A stretch of 64,000 bases of DNA from the NCBI RefSeq assembly GCF_034092395.1, contig NZ_CP139301.1:1116001-1180000 (forward strand). The letters run 5' to 3'. This document shows positions 8,681-18,546 of the stretch, piece by piece. The notes under the pieces are model-generated. The model made no database searches, had not been told where the DNA came from, and saw only the letters and a program-made list of their open reading frames with translations. The translations under genes were made by a program, and so were the position numbers. Position 1 is the first letter of the stretch, and each line of letters opens with the position of its first letter. The DNA comes from Prochlorococcus sp. MIT 1307 (GTDB lineage Bacteria; Cyanobacteriota; Cyanobacteriia; PCC-6307; Cyanobiaceae).

Positions 8681-9637
8681 ATGGCCGATCTGCCGTTCAC
8701 ACTCGACCAATTAAGAATTCTCCGCGCAATAGTCAAAGAAGGAAGCTTTAAAAAAGCTGCAGATAGCCTTTATGTAACCCAACCGGCCGTAAGCCTACAA
8801 ATTCAAAATCTGGAAAAGCAATTAGAAGTATGCCTTTTTGATCGTGGCGGTCGCAAAGCACAATTAACTGAAGCAGGAAAAGTTCTAGTCAATTACTGCG
8901 AAAGCATTCTTAACCAATGCCAAGAAGCGTGTCGCGCAATCGAAGATCTTCAACAGCTAAAAGGCGGCTCGTTGGTTATAGGAGCAAGTCAAACCACTGG
9001 TACTTATTTAATGCCTCGAATGTTGGGCCTATTTCGACAGAAATACCCTGAAGTAGCTGTGCAATTACAAGTTCATAGCACTAGGCGAACAGGCTGGAGC
9101 GTAGCCAATGGTCAAATAGACCTAGCTGTTATTGGAGGTGAGCTGCCCACTGAATTAAATGAACTCCTTGACGTAAAACCTTACGCAACAGATGAACTTG
9201 CCCTTGTACTTCCAATGAAACATCCATTAGCAAAATCAAATGAGCTCAATAAGGAAGATCTTTACCGCCTTGATTTTGTAACTCTGGATGCCCAGTCAAC
9301 AACGAGAAAAGTACTAGACCAGCTATTGGCAAGTGCTGGATTAGATGTACAACGTTTGCGTATTGAAATGGAGCTCAACTCTCTTGAAGCAATAAAAAAT
9401 GCAGTTCAATCAGGTTTAGGAGCAGCATTACTACCTGTCGTTTCAATAGAAAGAGAAATAGCTGCTGGAACACTTCATAAACCTTTAGTTGTTGATCTTG
9501 AGGTGCGCAGAGAACTAAAGTTAATAAGGCATCCAGCCAGATATTGCTCTAGAGCAGCTGATGCATTTCTCAACGAGATTTTACCTCTTTTTTCGACTAA
9601 AAGCAATCAAACAAGTGACAAAAAAAATATCAAATAA
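8681..9637 (+). CDS. rbcR: LysR-type transcriptional regulator, RbcR/NdhR type
   Basis: A 318-residue regulator: winged helix-turn-helix in residues 5-65 ([27 protein letters not shown]), then a periplasmic-binding-type effector domain from about residue 95 ([12 protein letters not shown]). This is the cyanobacterial and plastid RbcR (Ycf30) subgroup, related to CcmR/NdhR, which controls Rubisco, carbon-uptake and NDH genes in response to carbon status. It is divergent from the Z-ISO-like gene and the ndhF-ndhD unit, with 99 bases between starts, a place typical for a LysR target. ATG start. Confidence 0.85.
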   Translation: MADLPFTLDQLRILRAIVKEGSFKKAADSLYVTQPAVSLQIQNLEKQLEVCLFDRGGRKAQLTEAGKVLVNYCESILNQCQEACRAIEDLQQLKGGSLVIGASQTTGTYLMPRMLGLFRQKYPEVAVQLQVHSTRRTGWSVANGQIDLAVIGGELPTELNELLDVKPYATDELALVLPMKHPLAKSNELNKEDLYRLDFVTLDAQSTTRKVLDQLLASAGLDVQRLRIEMELNSLEAIKNAVQSGLGAALLPVVSIEREIAAGTLHKPLVVDLEVRRELKLIRHPARYCSRAADAFLNEILPLFSTKSNQTSDKKNIK

Positions 9638-9667
9638 CCATTAACTTCTAGGCTTAGATTTAAATAT

Positions 9668-10309
9668 TTAGAATTGAATAGCTTCTTGGTTTACTCCAAC
9701 TGCATCGTCCGCATTACCTTTAATGATGAATTTATTTTCACTTATATCAGCCTGATAAACGCATCTCACAACTGGATTATCCCGAATTGAACCTATATAA
9801 GCAAATGTATTCATACGTTGCTTACATTCTCTGACATCATCATTAGTAATTGCGCCCTGCTTTTGCAATACTGTCCAGTTCTCTCTTCTAATAACACATC
9901 CAGGCTGTAGAGCTGGTTGGGTAACGAAACTAGTAGAGGGATTGAGAGTGGTGTACATTTCGACATCAATAACAAAAGCACTAGCTCCCCACTGTCTACA
10001 AAATTCAGGGTCAGGAACCGCCATATCCAGTTGCTGTTGACTAGCAATATTTCCCTGCCCCCCTTGAGTTGTGCTTGTAATTGCACTCCCTATACCAACG
10101 CCCACAACCAACACCCCAGCAAGGACAGCAATGGTTCCTGTATTCATTTTGATTCCTCCACCCCCTCCAGGGGGTGGAGAATTAGAGCGAGAACCTCTTG
10201 AATAGTCTCCCCGTTGAGAAGGGCCCCTTCCTGGGTATCTAGATTGTCGATCTGATGGACCGCCCAAGCTTCTACGTCCAGGTTGTCGATTGTAAGGAGA
10301 ACGAGTCAC
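9668..10309 (-). CDS. DUF3172 conserved cyanobacterial membrane-anchored protein
   Basis: A 213-residue protein of unknown function with the DUF3172 layout. The first 50 residues are rich in Arg, Gly, Ser and Pro with a five-glycine run, then one transmembrane helix at about residues 58-78, then a globular domain with four cysteines ([28 protein letters not shown]) in the lumen or periplasm. It begins with GTG, whose four bases GTGA include the ndhM stop, so the two genes are translationally coupled. A TGAGG precedes the start. The link with ndhM hints at a thylakoid role but nothing more. Confidence 0.75.
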   Translation of the reverse strand: MTRSPYNRQPGRRSLGGPSDRQSRYPGRGPSQRGDYSRGSRSNSPPPGGGGGIKMNTGTIAVLAGVLVVGVGIGSAITSTTQGGQGNIASQQQLDMAVPDPEFCRQWGASAFVIDVEMYTTLNPSTSFVTQPALQPGCVIRRENWTVLQKQGAITNDDVRECKQRMNTFAYIGSIRDNPVVRCVYQADISENKFIIKGNADDAVGVNQEAIQF

Positions 10310-10659
10310 AAAGCCTCAGTAGTGCGTGGAAGTCCCATGGAATAATTCAAAGCTCGGCATTCTGGGTTATAGCTAAGTTCACCAGCTTGAAGTAATTGTC
10401 GAATAGTACCTTCGAGCTCAGAACCAATCTTTCGAAGGTTGTAATCAGTCAGCTCCATTCCTGCCTGCAAAGCAATCAATTCACGAAATCGACTTTGAAC
10501 TTTATCTATAACAGCCTCATTCCAAAGAAATTCATTGTCCGGGTCAAGGTCAAGAGTGAGATGGTCTAGGTCAGGAACCAGAGCATTTTTCTCAACCTTT
10601 GCTGTAAATAAACGTACGTGACGTGTTGTACATTTCAGCAAAGTGTCATTCATGACCAT
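10306..10659 (-). CDS. ndhM: NAD(P)H-quinone oxidoreductase subunit M
   Basis: A 117-residue soluble NDH-1 subunit found only in cyanobacteria and plastids. Typical sequence features are [12 protein letters not shown] at the N-terminus, the L-D-L-D-P-D-N-E-F-x-W-N-E block, [13 protein letters not shown] and the final N-Y-S-M-G-L-P-R. It belongs to the peripheral arm of the complex. ATG at 10659; an ATG two codons later gives the more usual N-terminus. It is followed with a four-base overlap by the DUF3172 gene and is divergent from crtP. Confidence 0.93.
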   Translation of the reverse strand: MVMNDTLLKCTTRHVRLFTAKVEKNALVPDLDHLTLDLDPDNEFLWNEAVIDKVQSRFRELIALQAGMELTDYNLRKIGSELEGTIRQLLQAGELSYNPECRALNYSMGLPRTTEAL

Positions 10660-10726
10660 TAGCCGTTGCAGCCAAGGGAATTTTCAATAGATTAAAGAAC
10701 TTTTAGGACAGATGGGTAGGGGCTGA

Positions 10727-12178
<1,452 letters not shown>

Positions 12179-12181
12179 CCC

Positions 12182-13123
12182 ATGACGCTGGGATCATCTA
12201 ACTCGCCAATAATGGGTACTAAGGCTTCTGAAAGTCTTGAGGTTGCTTATGAAATCTGTCGCAAAGAAACAGCCCAATGGGCTAAAACTTTTTACTTAGG
12301 AACTCTTCTACTTCCACCAGTTAAACGCAAAGCAATTTGGGCAATTTACGTTTGGTGCAGAAGAACAGATGAGCTGATGGACAGTCCAGAAGCAATGCAA
12401 CGTCCAACAAACGAGCTGTCAGAGCGTCTAGATCAATGGGAAGAGAGAACCAAAGCCCTATTTGCTGGGCAAGTAAAAGATGAACTTGATGTAGTGATGG
12501 TAGATACATTGAAACGCTTCCCTCAATCCATCAAGCCATACCTAGACATGATTGAAGGGCAGAGAATGGATCTGAATAAAACTCGATATGCAACATTTGA
12601 GGAGCTAGAGCTGTACTGCTACAGAGTCGCAGGAACAGTGGGTCTGATGACTCAAGGTGTAATGGGGCTGGATCCTGCATATACCACAGCCCCTTGGAGC
12701 GTAGCTCCAGACCCTTCAGAAGCTGCTATTGCTCTTGGTATTGCCAATCAATTAACCAACATCCTTCGAGATGTAGGTGAAGATAGAGGGCGTGGTCGCA
12801 TTTATCTTCCCCAAGAAGATTTGAAAAGATTTCACTACACAGAATCTGATCTAATGGCTGGGGTTATGAATGATCAATGGAAAGCATTGATGGCCTTTCA
12901 ATTACAACGAGCTAGAGATTGGTTTGAGAAATCAGAAGCTGGGGTCCGCTGGCTATCTGGAGATGCACGTTGGCCAGTATGGACGTCATTAAGGCTCTAT
13001 AGAGGCATCCTCAATGCTATTGAAAGACTTGACTATGACGTTTTCAATAATCGAGCTTATGTAACCCGTTTAGCCAAATTTGCTGAACTTCCACTTTCAT
13101 ATTTAATTGCCCAAACACGTTAA
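12182..13123 (+). CDS. crtB: phytoene synthase (CrtB)
   Basis: A 313-residue prenyltransferase that condenses two geranylgeranyl diphosphates to 15-cis-phytoene, the first carotenoid step. The two aspartate-rich magnesium sites are visible as D-E-L-M-D at 63-67 and D-V-G-E-D at 197-201. Y-V-W-C-R-R-T-D at 56-63 and G-I-A-N-Q-L-T-N-I-L-R-D at 186-197 are family signatures. The ATG lies three bases after the crtP stop, so it is transcribed with crtP. A second ATG at residue 11 is possible. Confidence 0.96.
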   Translation: MTLGSSNSPIMGTKASESLEVAYEICRKETAQWAKTFYLGTLLLPPVKRKAIWAIYVWCRRTDELMDSPEAMQRPTNELSERLDQWEERTKALFAGQVKDELDVVMVDTLKRFPQSIKPYLDMIEGQRMDLNKTRYATFEELELYCYRVAGTVGLMTQGVMGLDPAYTTAPWSVAPDPSEAAIALGIANQLTNILRDVGEDRGRGRIYLPQEDLKRFHYTESDLMAGVMNDQWKALMAFQLQRARDWFEKSEAGVRWLSGDARWPVWTSLRLYRGILNAIERLDYDVFNNRAYVTRLAKFAELPLSYLIAQTR

Positions 13124-13176
13124 GGATTACATGCCAAACAAAAAATACAGCAATTCAATTAATGATTATGGCTCTT

Positions 13177-13608
13177 TTATACAGGCGTTTTTTGATTAGC
13201 AAGAAGTTCTTTTAGTTTAGCCAACTCCCCTGCCCAACGTGGATCAGGTGCTTCTTCATTAGGGGCATCGCTATGAACTACTTTTTTTGTTTGCTTGCGT
13301 TTGCTATGGGAATTTCCGTTTGATGAATTTGAGTTCCTACGTCCTCCACCATTATTAGATTCACGTCTTTCAGAACGTTCAACCCGCAAATTATTCCCAT
13401 TAAATTCACGACCATTCAATTGCTCAATAACAGCATTTGCAAGTTTTTCATCTTCAACATTGGCAAAACCAAATCCCCTACATCCGCCAGACTCTCTATC
13501 GAAAACAGGTTTGAAGCGGATCCCTTTACCAATAGCAGCAAAGAGTCCTTCCAACTCTTTGCTATCAAAAGTTTGGGGCAAGTTTCCGATGTAAAGGCGA
13601 ACGCTCAT
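13177..13608 (-). CDS. RRM-type RNA-binding protein
   Basis: A 143-residue protein with one RNA recognition motif in residues 2-80: RNP2 is L-Y-I-G-N-L and RNP1 is R-G-F-G-F-A-N-V. The rest is a Gly/Ser/Asn/Arg-rich linker and a basic stretch (K-R-K-Q-T-K-K) with an acidic end. This is the Rbp family of cyanobacteria, some of which are cold-induced or bring photosynthetic mRNAs to thylakoids. The leader just before the ATG carries an eight-C run on the coding strand. It is convergent with crtB, 53 bases apart. Confidence 0.88.
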   Translation of the reverse strand: MSVRLYIGNLPQTFDSKELEGLFAAIGKGIRFKPVFDRESGGCRGFGFANVEDEKLANAVIEQLNGREFNGNNLRVERSERRESNNGGGRRNSNSSNGNSHSKRKQTKKVVHSDAPNEEAPDPRWAGELAKLKELLANQKTPV

Positions 13609-13616
13609 GAAAAAGA

Positions 13617-13624
13617 GGGGGGGG
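13617..13624. repeat. G8 homopolymer in the leader of the RRM gene
   Basis: Eight G in a row on the plus strand (C8 on the sense strand of the RRM gene), 9 to 16 bases upstream of its ATG. It replaces a Shine-Dalgarno sequence. A tract of this length can vary by slippage. Confidence 0.5.
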
Positions 13625-13687
13625 AAAGGAATGATCCGGTCAGGATGATGAAAATCTCCACTTGCATGCAGTTAATCACAGCAAGGC

Positions 13688-14920
13688 CTAATTATGTTGT
13701 AACCAGTGACGTGCCTCTTTAAGAGTTTCCTCTAAAGTTTGCAACCTGTCAAATGCTTTTTCATGAGATAGATGGTTCATAAGAGCTCCTAGTTTAGGGC
13801 CTTGAGGAAGGTCAAAAATATCTTGAAGAGTATGACCGTCTACGGGAGATGAAGGATGAAAAAGTGGATCTTTAAAATCTCTCCAACGATTAATCCAAAC
13901 TTCTTGATTCTTAGCTGAAAGCTGAAGAATTAAAGCAGGCAGATCTTCCTCTAAATCTTTATGCAACTGCAAGCGATCCCCTTCATTTAGTGTCTCAAAA
14001 TCATTGCCATCATTGCACTTTTGCCATTTTCTTAATAGCTTACAGCGTTGTTGTTGTCTTTTGCTAAATCGTAAAGATTCCAACCCAGCATCACTCAATA
14101 AATGCGTAAGCCGAACCAAAGGCAAAGCCACAGACAATTCCTTATTTTTGAGAAAATTATGATTATTCCAAGGTAACAATGTGCTGAGATAAGACTCATC
14201 TTGATTGCCCCAAAAATCTAGTAAACCTATTTCTTTTGTCAGTTCTATTGCATCATCAGCATGCTCCGCACAAACGATACGCTGCACTTCTGATTGAATT
14301 CTTTCAGGAGCAACCTTTAGAAGAAGACCTGCATAAGTGTTTATAAAAGTTCTTGTTTGAGGATCAAGGGAAAGATTTAATTCACCAATAAATCTCATAC
14401 CCCTTAAAGTCCTCAGAGGGTCTTCAAAAAAATTCTTCTCTCTAACAGCTACAAGCTTTTTCTGATGTAAGTCTTGAATACCTCCCGTTGGGTCAAAAAT
14501 TTCCGGAGAAGGTCCCAATGTCAACGCTATTGCATTAATCCTGAAGTCTCGCCGCCATAGATCCTCCTCTAAATCGAAACCAATCTGCTTAGCAATATCA
14601 ATTGTCCAACCTTTAAGTACCACTCTAGCCATATCCCTATCAGCATCCAAAACAACAAAAGTTGCATCTAATTCTTTCGCAAAATCTTGGGAGATTTTTA
14701 TTGCATTATTTGGAACCACTAAATCCAAATCTGGCTTCTCTTGAAGCCGATTCAACAACCCATCTCTAACTGAACCGCCAACCAAAGCTGTGCCAGCTGG
14801 CAGTTGAGCCAATGAAAATGGCCATGTATCAGGTTTAAGCCTGCTCCAAAGCAATTGAGCCAAAAAACTATCATCACCATCCAGAATGGTGGAATCAGCA
14901 GAGGTAAAAGAAATGTGCAT
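13688..14920 (-). CDS. cca: tRNA nucleotidyltransferase / poly(A) polymerase family (CCA-adding type)
   Basis: A 410-residue class II nucleotidyltransferase that adds or repairs the tRNA CCA end (cyanobacteria may split CC- and A-adding activity between two such proteins). The catalytic core is G-G-S-V-R-D-G-L-L near residue 48 with D-L-D-L-V-V-P as metal-binding aspartates, then R-D-F-R-I-N-A-I-A-L and E-D-P-L-R-T-L-R-G-M-R-F, which form the nucleotide pocket. The C-terminus is helical. The start codon overlaps that of ycf34 on the other strand by eight bases. No Shine-Dalgarno is seen. Confidence 0.87.
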   Translation of the reverse strand: MHISFTSADSTILDGDDSFLAQLLWSRLKPDTWPFSLAQLPAGTALVGGSVRDGLLNRLQEKPDLDLVVPNNAIKISQDFAKELDATFVVLDADRDMARVVLKGWTIDIAKQIGFDLEEDLWRRDFRINAIALTLGPSPEIFDPTGGIQDLHQKKLVAVREKNFFEDPLRTLRGMRFIGELNLSLDPQTRTFINTYAGLLLKVAPERIQSEVQRIVCAEHADDAIELTKEIGLLDFWGNQDESYLSTLLPWNNHNFLKNKELSVALPLVRLTHLLSDAGLESLRFSKRQQQRCKLLRKWQKCNDGNDFETLNEGDRLQLHKDLEEDLPALILQLSAKNQEVWINRWRDFKDPLFHPSSPVDGHTLQDIFDLPQGPKLGALMNHLSHEKAFDRLQTLEETLKEARHWLQHN

Positions 14921-15164
14921 ATGTGTGGACTGCCGGTGGGTTGATCGCTGTAAGGCCTATCACGCAGTAGAGCGACAACATGGTGTAAGCCATCTAACAT
15001 CCACTCCCGATATAGAGCCTGAAGATCCAGTGATTCATATCAACGTGATGAATGTTCTTAATGATGAGGCTGGTGTCGAATGGGATGTAAGAGCTTGCAA
15101 AAGTTTTCTTGAAGACAAAGGGCGTTGGATGAGGTTGTGCCCTGGCAAGGAAATTCCAATATGA
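14913..15164 (+). CDS. ycf34: Ycf34 family protein
   Basis: An 83-residue protein conserved in cyanobacteria and red-lineage plastids. It begins M-C-I-C-V-D-C-R-W-V-D-R-C and has another cysteine in D-V-R-A-C-K-S-F; the Synechocystis protein binds an iron-sulfur cluster and affects photosynthetic electron transport. The ATG at 14913 has GAGG at 14901-14904, eight bases upstream, and places the cysteine motif at the N-terminus as expected; a longer frame from 14886 is open but less likely. The stop overlaps the start of the next gene as ATGA. Confidence 0.88.
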   Translation: MCICVDCRWVDRCKAYHAVERQHGVSHLTSTPDIEPEDPVIHINVMNVLNDEAGVEWDVRACKSFLEDKGRWMRLCPGKEIPI

Positions 15165-15835
15165 AGAAGGAAAATTTAAAGGGAGAAGTTAATGACACTG
15201 GCAACTTGCTGCTCGCTTTACATAGCTGCTCAACAAGTCTTGGTATAGCAATCCTGGACTCTCGATCACCAGAAACAAGTTTAAGTAGCAAGATATTTCC
15301 ACTTGGGCGAAGCCTCTCTAACCAAATCATTAGTTGTATTGAAGAAGTTTTGCCATCTTCTTATTGGTATCAACTGGGTCGTATTTCAGTTGCTGTTGGC
15401 CCAGGAGGATTTACAGGGACGCGATTAACTGTTGCAATGGCACGCACGCTTGCACAGCAATTAAATTGTGATCTAGACGGAATCAGTAGCTTTGCACTAA
15501 TGGCTCCAAGGTTATCGAAAAATTTGAAGCCTAAGGATAGATATGAGCCATTTTGGATTGTCGACAACTTATCAAGAAAAGGTATTGTTGGAGGGAGGTA
15601 TCAAATAAAAGAAAGTTCACAATCAAATAGTTTTGCAGAAGCATTAGAATTAGAAAAGCCTCAATTATTAGGATCTAAAATCACAGCAAAACCATCAATA
15701 AATGCATCAGATGATGTTGCTCAAGATGTAGTCCAACTTCTAAATATTTCTTTATTAGCAAAGCAAATGGGTAAAAAAAACTACTGGGATGAGGTCTTGC
15801 CTATCTACCCAACTTCACCAGTTAAAGAGTGCTAG
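15161..15835 (+). CDS. tsaB: tRNA threonylcarbamoyladenosine biosynthesis protein TsaB-like
   Basis: About 224 residues of the YeaZ/TsaB family, the partner of TsaD in making t6A on ANN-decoding tRNAs. The ATPase-like core shows L-L-A-L-H-S-C-S-T-S-L-G at the start and the characteristic V-A-V-G-P-G-G-F-T-G-T-R-L-T-V-A-M-A-R. The C-terminal half is divergent, as usual for cyanobacteria. The ATG at 15161 overlaps the ycf34 stop (ATGA) with AAGGA about 10 bases upstream, so coupling is likely; an open frame back to TTG 15125 exists. Confidence 0.8.
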   Translation: MKKENLKGEVNDTGNLLLALHSCSTSLGIAILDSRSPETSLSSKIFPLGRSLSNQIISCIEEVLPSSYWYQLGRISVAVGPGGFTGTRLTVAMARTLAQQLNCDLDGISSFALMAPRLSKNLKPKDRYEPFWIVDNLSRKGIVGGRYQIKESSQSNSFAEALELEKPQLLGSKITAKPSINASDDVAQDVVQLLNISLLAKQMGKKNYWDEVLPIYPTSPVKEC

Positions 15836-15878
15836 CTAATGAGGAAAGTAAATATTATTAGAATTTATTATTTAACTT

Positions 15879-16547
15879 CTAAATCCCCTTATCAAGCATC
15901 AAATTAATACTTTTTTGAAGTTCTTCAGTAGTCAACTCTAAATCAAATTTACGACGACTAGACGGCGGAGGGATAGGCCGGCCAATGCGCAAATGTATAG
16001 GCACTAAACGTGGCCAAAAAGTTCCTGACCCGAAAGCTCTATGACTATTGACTATTGCCACGGGAAGCAAAGGCGACCCGCTACGTGCTGCTAATAAAGC
16101 AGCCCCAGCTAAGGGACTATTAACACGCCCATTTCGCTGACGTGTCCCATCAAGGAAAACTCCTATTGCCCAGCCTTCATCTAGTCGAGAGGTAGCAGTT
16201 CTAATAGCTTCACGATCACTTGCGCCTCTTTTTACTGGATAGGCAGCACACATTCGAATGATTTGACCCAACAAAGGAATGTTAAAAAGCTCTTCCTTGG
16301 CCATAAAAGCTACAGGCCGTCCCAAAGCATGACCTAATAAAGGCGGGTCTAAGTGAGACCCATGGTTTGCCACTACAACTAAAGAGCCCCTTTGAGGAAC
16401 ATTTTTCTTACCATAAACGCGCCCTCTAAATAACAGTCTAAAAGCAGGGAATGCTATGAGATAACTAACTAGAAGATAAATAAAGGTTGGCCTTGGAGTG
16501 GGCTGAGCTAAAAGGTCACTCTCAGAAGCAAGCTTTAAATCATTCAA
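15879..16547 (-). CDS. plsC: 1-acyl-sn-glycerol-3-phosphate acyltransferase (PlsC family)
   Basis: A 222-residue membrane-associated acyltransferase that converts lysophosphatidate to phosphatidate. The H-x4-D catalytic motif is at residues 62-67 (N-H-G-S-H-L-D-P-P), and the acceptor-binding block is F-L-D-G-T-R-Q-R-N-G-R. A hydrophobic stretch at 22-40 may anchor it. It lies three bases after fabD in the same direction and completes a run fabH-fabD-plsC near plsX, so it is probably read with them. Confidence 0.88.
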   Translation of the reverse strand: MNDLKLASESDLLAQPTPRPTFIYLLVSYLIAFPAFRLLFRGRVYGKKNVPQRGSLVVVANHGSHLDPPLLGHALGRPVAFMAKEELFNIPLLGQIIRMCAAYPVKRGASDREAIRTATSRLDEGWAIGVFLDGTRQRNGRVNSPLAGAALLAARSGSPLLPVAIVNSHRAFGSGTFWPRLVPIHLRIGRPIPPPSSRRKFDLELTTEELQKSINLMLDKGI

Positions 16548-16550
16548 AAT

Positions 16551-17444
16551 TCAATGCCCCAAATCTGTTGCATTTGATACTTGACTAATAGTTATATCTT
16601 TTAGCGAACGTTTTGCAAGACCGCTTAATACATTTCCTGGACCTATTTCAACCAAAGTATTTATGCCTTTTTGAGTTAGTTCATTCATAGTCTCTCTCCA
16701 ACGGACGCCTGAAATCATTTGCTTCTTTAACCTCTCTTTCAAAAGTTTGGGATCACAACTAGGAATGGGATCTGCATTGCTTAATACAGGAATAAGAGCC
16801 GTTTTAAAATTCACCTCATCAAGCTCAGCAGCAAATGATTGTGATGCTTCTCCCATATAAGGGGAATGAAAAGCTCCAGACACCTGAAGTGGAATAGCTC
16901 TCTTACAGGTCAAAGTATTGCTCACTTCTTGAACCGCCTTAGGTGTTCCAGATAGCACAACTTGAGCAGAACTATTGTCATTAGCAATAACAACTCCTTC
17001 CGTAGTACTAACAAGCTCCTCCAACTGTTTCCTGTCAAATCCAATCAATGCTGTCATTGCTCCGCCACCTGCACCTGCCATAAGCTCTGACCGCCGCTTT
17101 AACAAACGCAAAGCAGTTTTTGCATCAAATACCTGGGCGGCATAAAGAGCAACAAACTCACCTAGGCTATGGCCCGCAAGTAATGAAGCTGTTCTCCCTT
17201 GTCTCAGCAGTTCATCTACTAACAATGACTCGACCACAAATAAAGCTGGCTGTGTATTCCTTGTATCATTCAGGTCAGGAAAATCCTCATTATTTTCACT
17301 ATCACGGCAAATCTTGAAAAGATCACGACCTAATAACTGAGAGGCAAAATTGAAACGCTCCTCCGCACCTGGCAAAGCAATCACATCCTCTGCCATGCCA
17401 AATTTCTGAGAGCCTTGACCTGGAAAAACCCACGCAATCGTCAT
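16551..17444 (-). CDS. fabD: malonyl-CoA:ACP transacylase
   Basis: A 297-residue enzyme that loads malonyl groups on acyl carrier protein for fatty-acid elongation. The nucleophile serine is in G-H-S-L-G-E at 91-96 (Ser93), the partner histidine is in A-F-H-S-P-Y-M at 191-197 (His193), and the N-terminus has F-P-G-Q-G-S-Q. Length matches the family. ATG start; it follows fabH by 27 bases and precedes plsC by three. Confidence 0.95.
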   Translation of the reverse strand: MTIAWVFPGQGSQKFGMAEDVIALPGAEERFNFASQLLGRDLFKICRDSENNEDFPDLNDTRNTQPALFVVESLLVDELLRQGRTASLLAGHSLGEFVALYAAQVFDAKTALRLLKRRSELMAGAGGGAMTALIGFDRKQLEELVSTTEGVVIANDNSSAQVVLSGTPKAVQEVSNTLTCKRAIPLQVSGAFHSPYMGEASQSFAAELDEVNFKTALIPVLSNADPIPSCDPKLLKERLKKQMISGVRWRETMNELTQKGINTLVEIGPGNVLSGLAKRSLKDITISQVSNATDLGH

Positions 17445-17471
17445 AAATAATTTTCAACTATTAAATCAAGC

Positions 17472-18473
17472 CTAGGAGGGACCTTGCCAACGAAATAATG
17501 CTGCTCCCCAACTCAACCCAGCTCCAAAACCACTACTTGCTATCAAATTCCCTGGCTTTACCCGCCCATCTCGAACAGCTTCATCCAACATTAAGGGAAT
17601 AGTTGCTGCAGATGTATTCCCATATTTAGATAGGTTGCTTAACACCTTCTCCTGTGGAATAGAGAATCGGTCAGCAACGGAATCAAGAATGCGCTGATTT
17701 GCCTGATGAAGAAGTAACCAGTCCAAAGAGGTCGGAGAAATTTCATTTGCAGTTAATACTTCGTTCAAAATCAGAGGCACTTCTCGAACTGCGAACTTAT
17801 AAACCTCTTGCCCATTCATTTGTATAGGAGAAAACCCCCCTTTCTGATGTGTAACACCATCGACTAAAAGCAAAGACTCATCGACCTGATTTAAATTCAA
17901 GCAATCTCCACGACTACCATCAGATTTAAGCTTAAAGCCAATCAATCCATCATTCTCGAGACTAGTAGCTTCAAGAGCGACAGCTCCCGCACCATCTCCA
18001 AAAAGAACACAACTTCTTCGATCATCCCAATCGACCCATCTGCTTAGTTGATCAGCACCTATCACTAATACTCTTCGCATTGCACCACTGCGCAAATATT
18101 GAGCAGCGGTTATGAAAGAAAATAAAAAGCCACTACAAGCCGCTGTCAGATCAAAAGCAACTGCTTTTGACGCTCCTAGTTTGGCCTGCACTTTTGGAGC
18201 CGTTCCAAACAAATCATCAGGAGTTGAAGTGGCTAATAAAACCAAATCAATACTGCTTGGTTCCCAGCCAGCCATTTCCAATGCTGCAGAGGCAGCCCTT
18301 TGACTCAACAGAGCTAGCGTTTCTTCAGACCCACAAACACGTCTTTCAAAAATCCCTGTCCGACTGCGAATCCATGAATCATTTGTCTCGACCCTTAGGC
18401 CAAGCTGATCGTTGGTAATCCGCTGGCTAGGAGTGGCACTCCCACTTCCTACCAAAGCTATTCCTACTTCCAT
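17472..18473 (-). CDS. fabH: 3-oxoacyl-ACP synthase III
   Basis: About 333 residues. It starts fatty-acid synthesis by joining acetyl-CoA and malonyl-ACP. The catalytic triad is visible: Cys in A-A-C-S-G-F-L (residue 113 from this start), His in L-L-H-Q-A-N-Q and Asn in Y-G-N-T-S-A-A. G-F-G-A-G-L-S-W-G near the end is typical. I use the ATG at 18473, giving M-E-V-G-I-A; an open frame reaches back to TTG 18491. The next gene upstream is plsX. Confidence 0.94.
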   Translation of the reverse strand: MEVGIALVGSGSATPSQRITNDQLGLRVETNDSWIRSRTGIFERRVCGSEETLALLSQRAASAALEMAGWEPSSIDLVLLATSTPDDLFGTAPKVQAKLGASKAVAFDLTAACSGFLFSFITAAQYLRSGAMRRVLVIGADQLSRWVDWDDRRSCVLFGDGAGAVALEATSLENDGLIGFKLKSDGSRGDCLNLNQVDESLLLVDGVTHQKGGFSPIQMNGQEVYKFAVREVPLILNEVLTANEISPTSLDWLLLHQANQRILDSVADRFSIPQEKVLSNLSKYGNTSAATIPLMLDEAVRDGRVKPGNLIASSGFGAGLSWGAALFRWQGPS

Positions 18474-18546
18474 TGGGGGCGAATCTGCCAAAAGCTATTA
18501 AATGTCAAGTTGAGTCAGTCAATCACAGCCCATAACTATCCATAGT

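Noticed and set aside
9811-10201. Overlapping ORFs of over 90 codons on both strands within the DUF3172 gene
   Set aside because: Shadows of a gene with a skewed N-terminal composition; the DUF3172 frame carries the recognisable family pattern.
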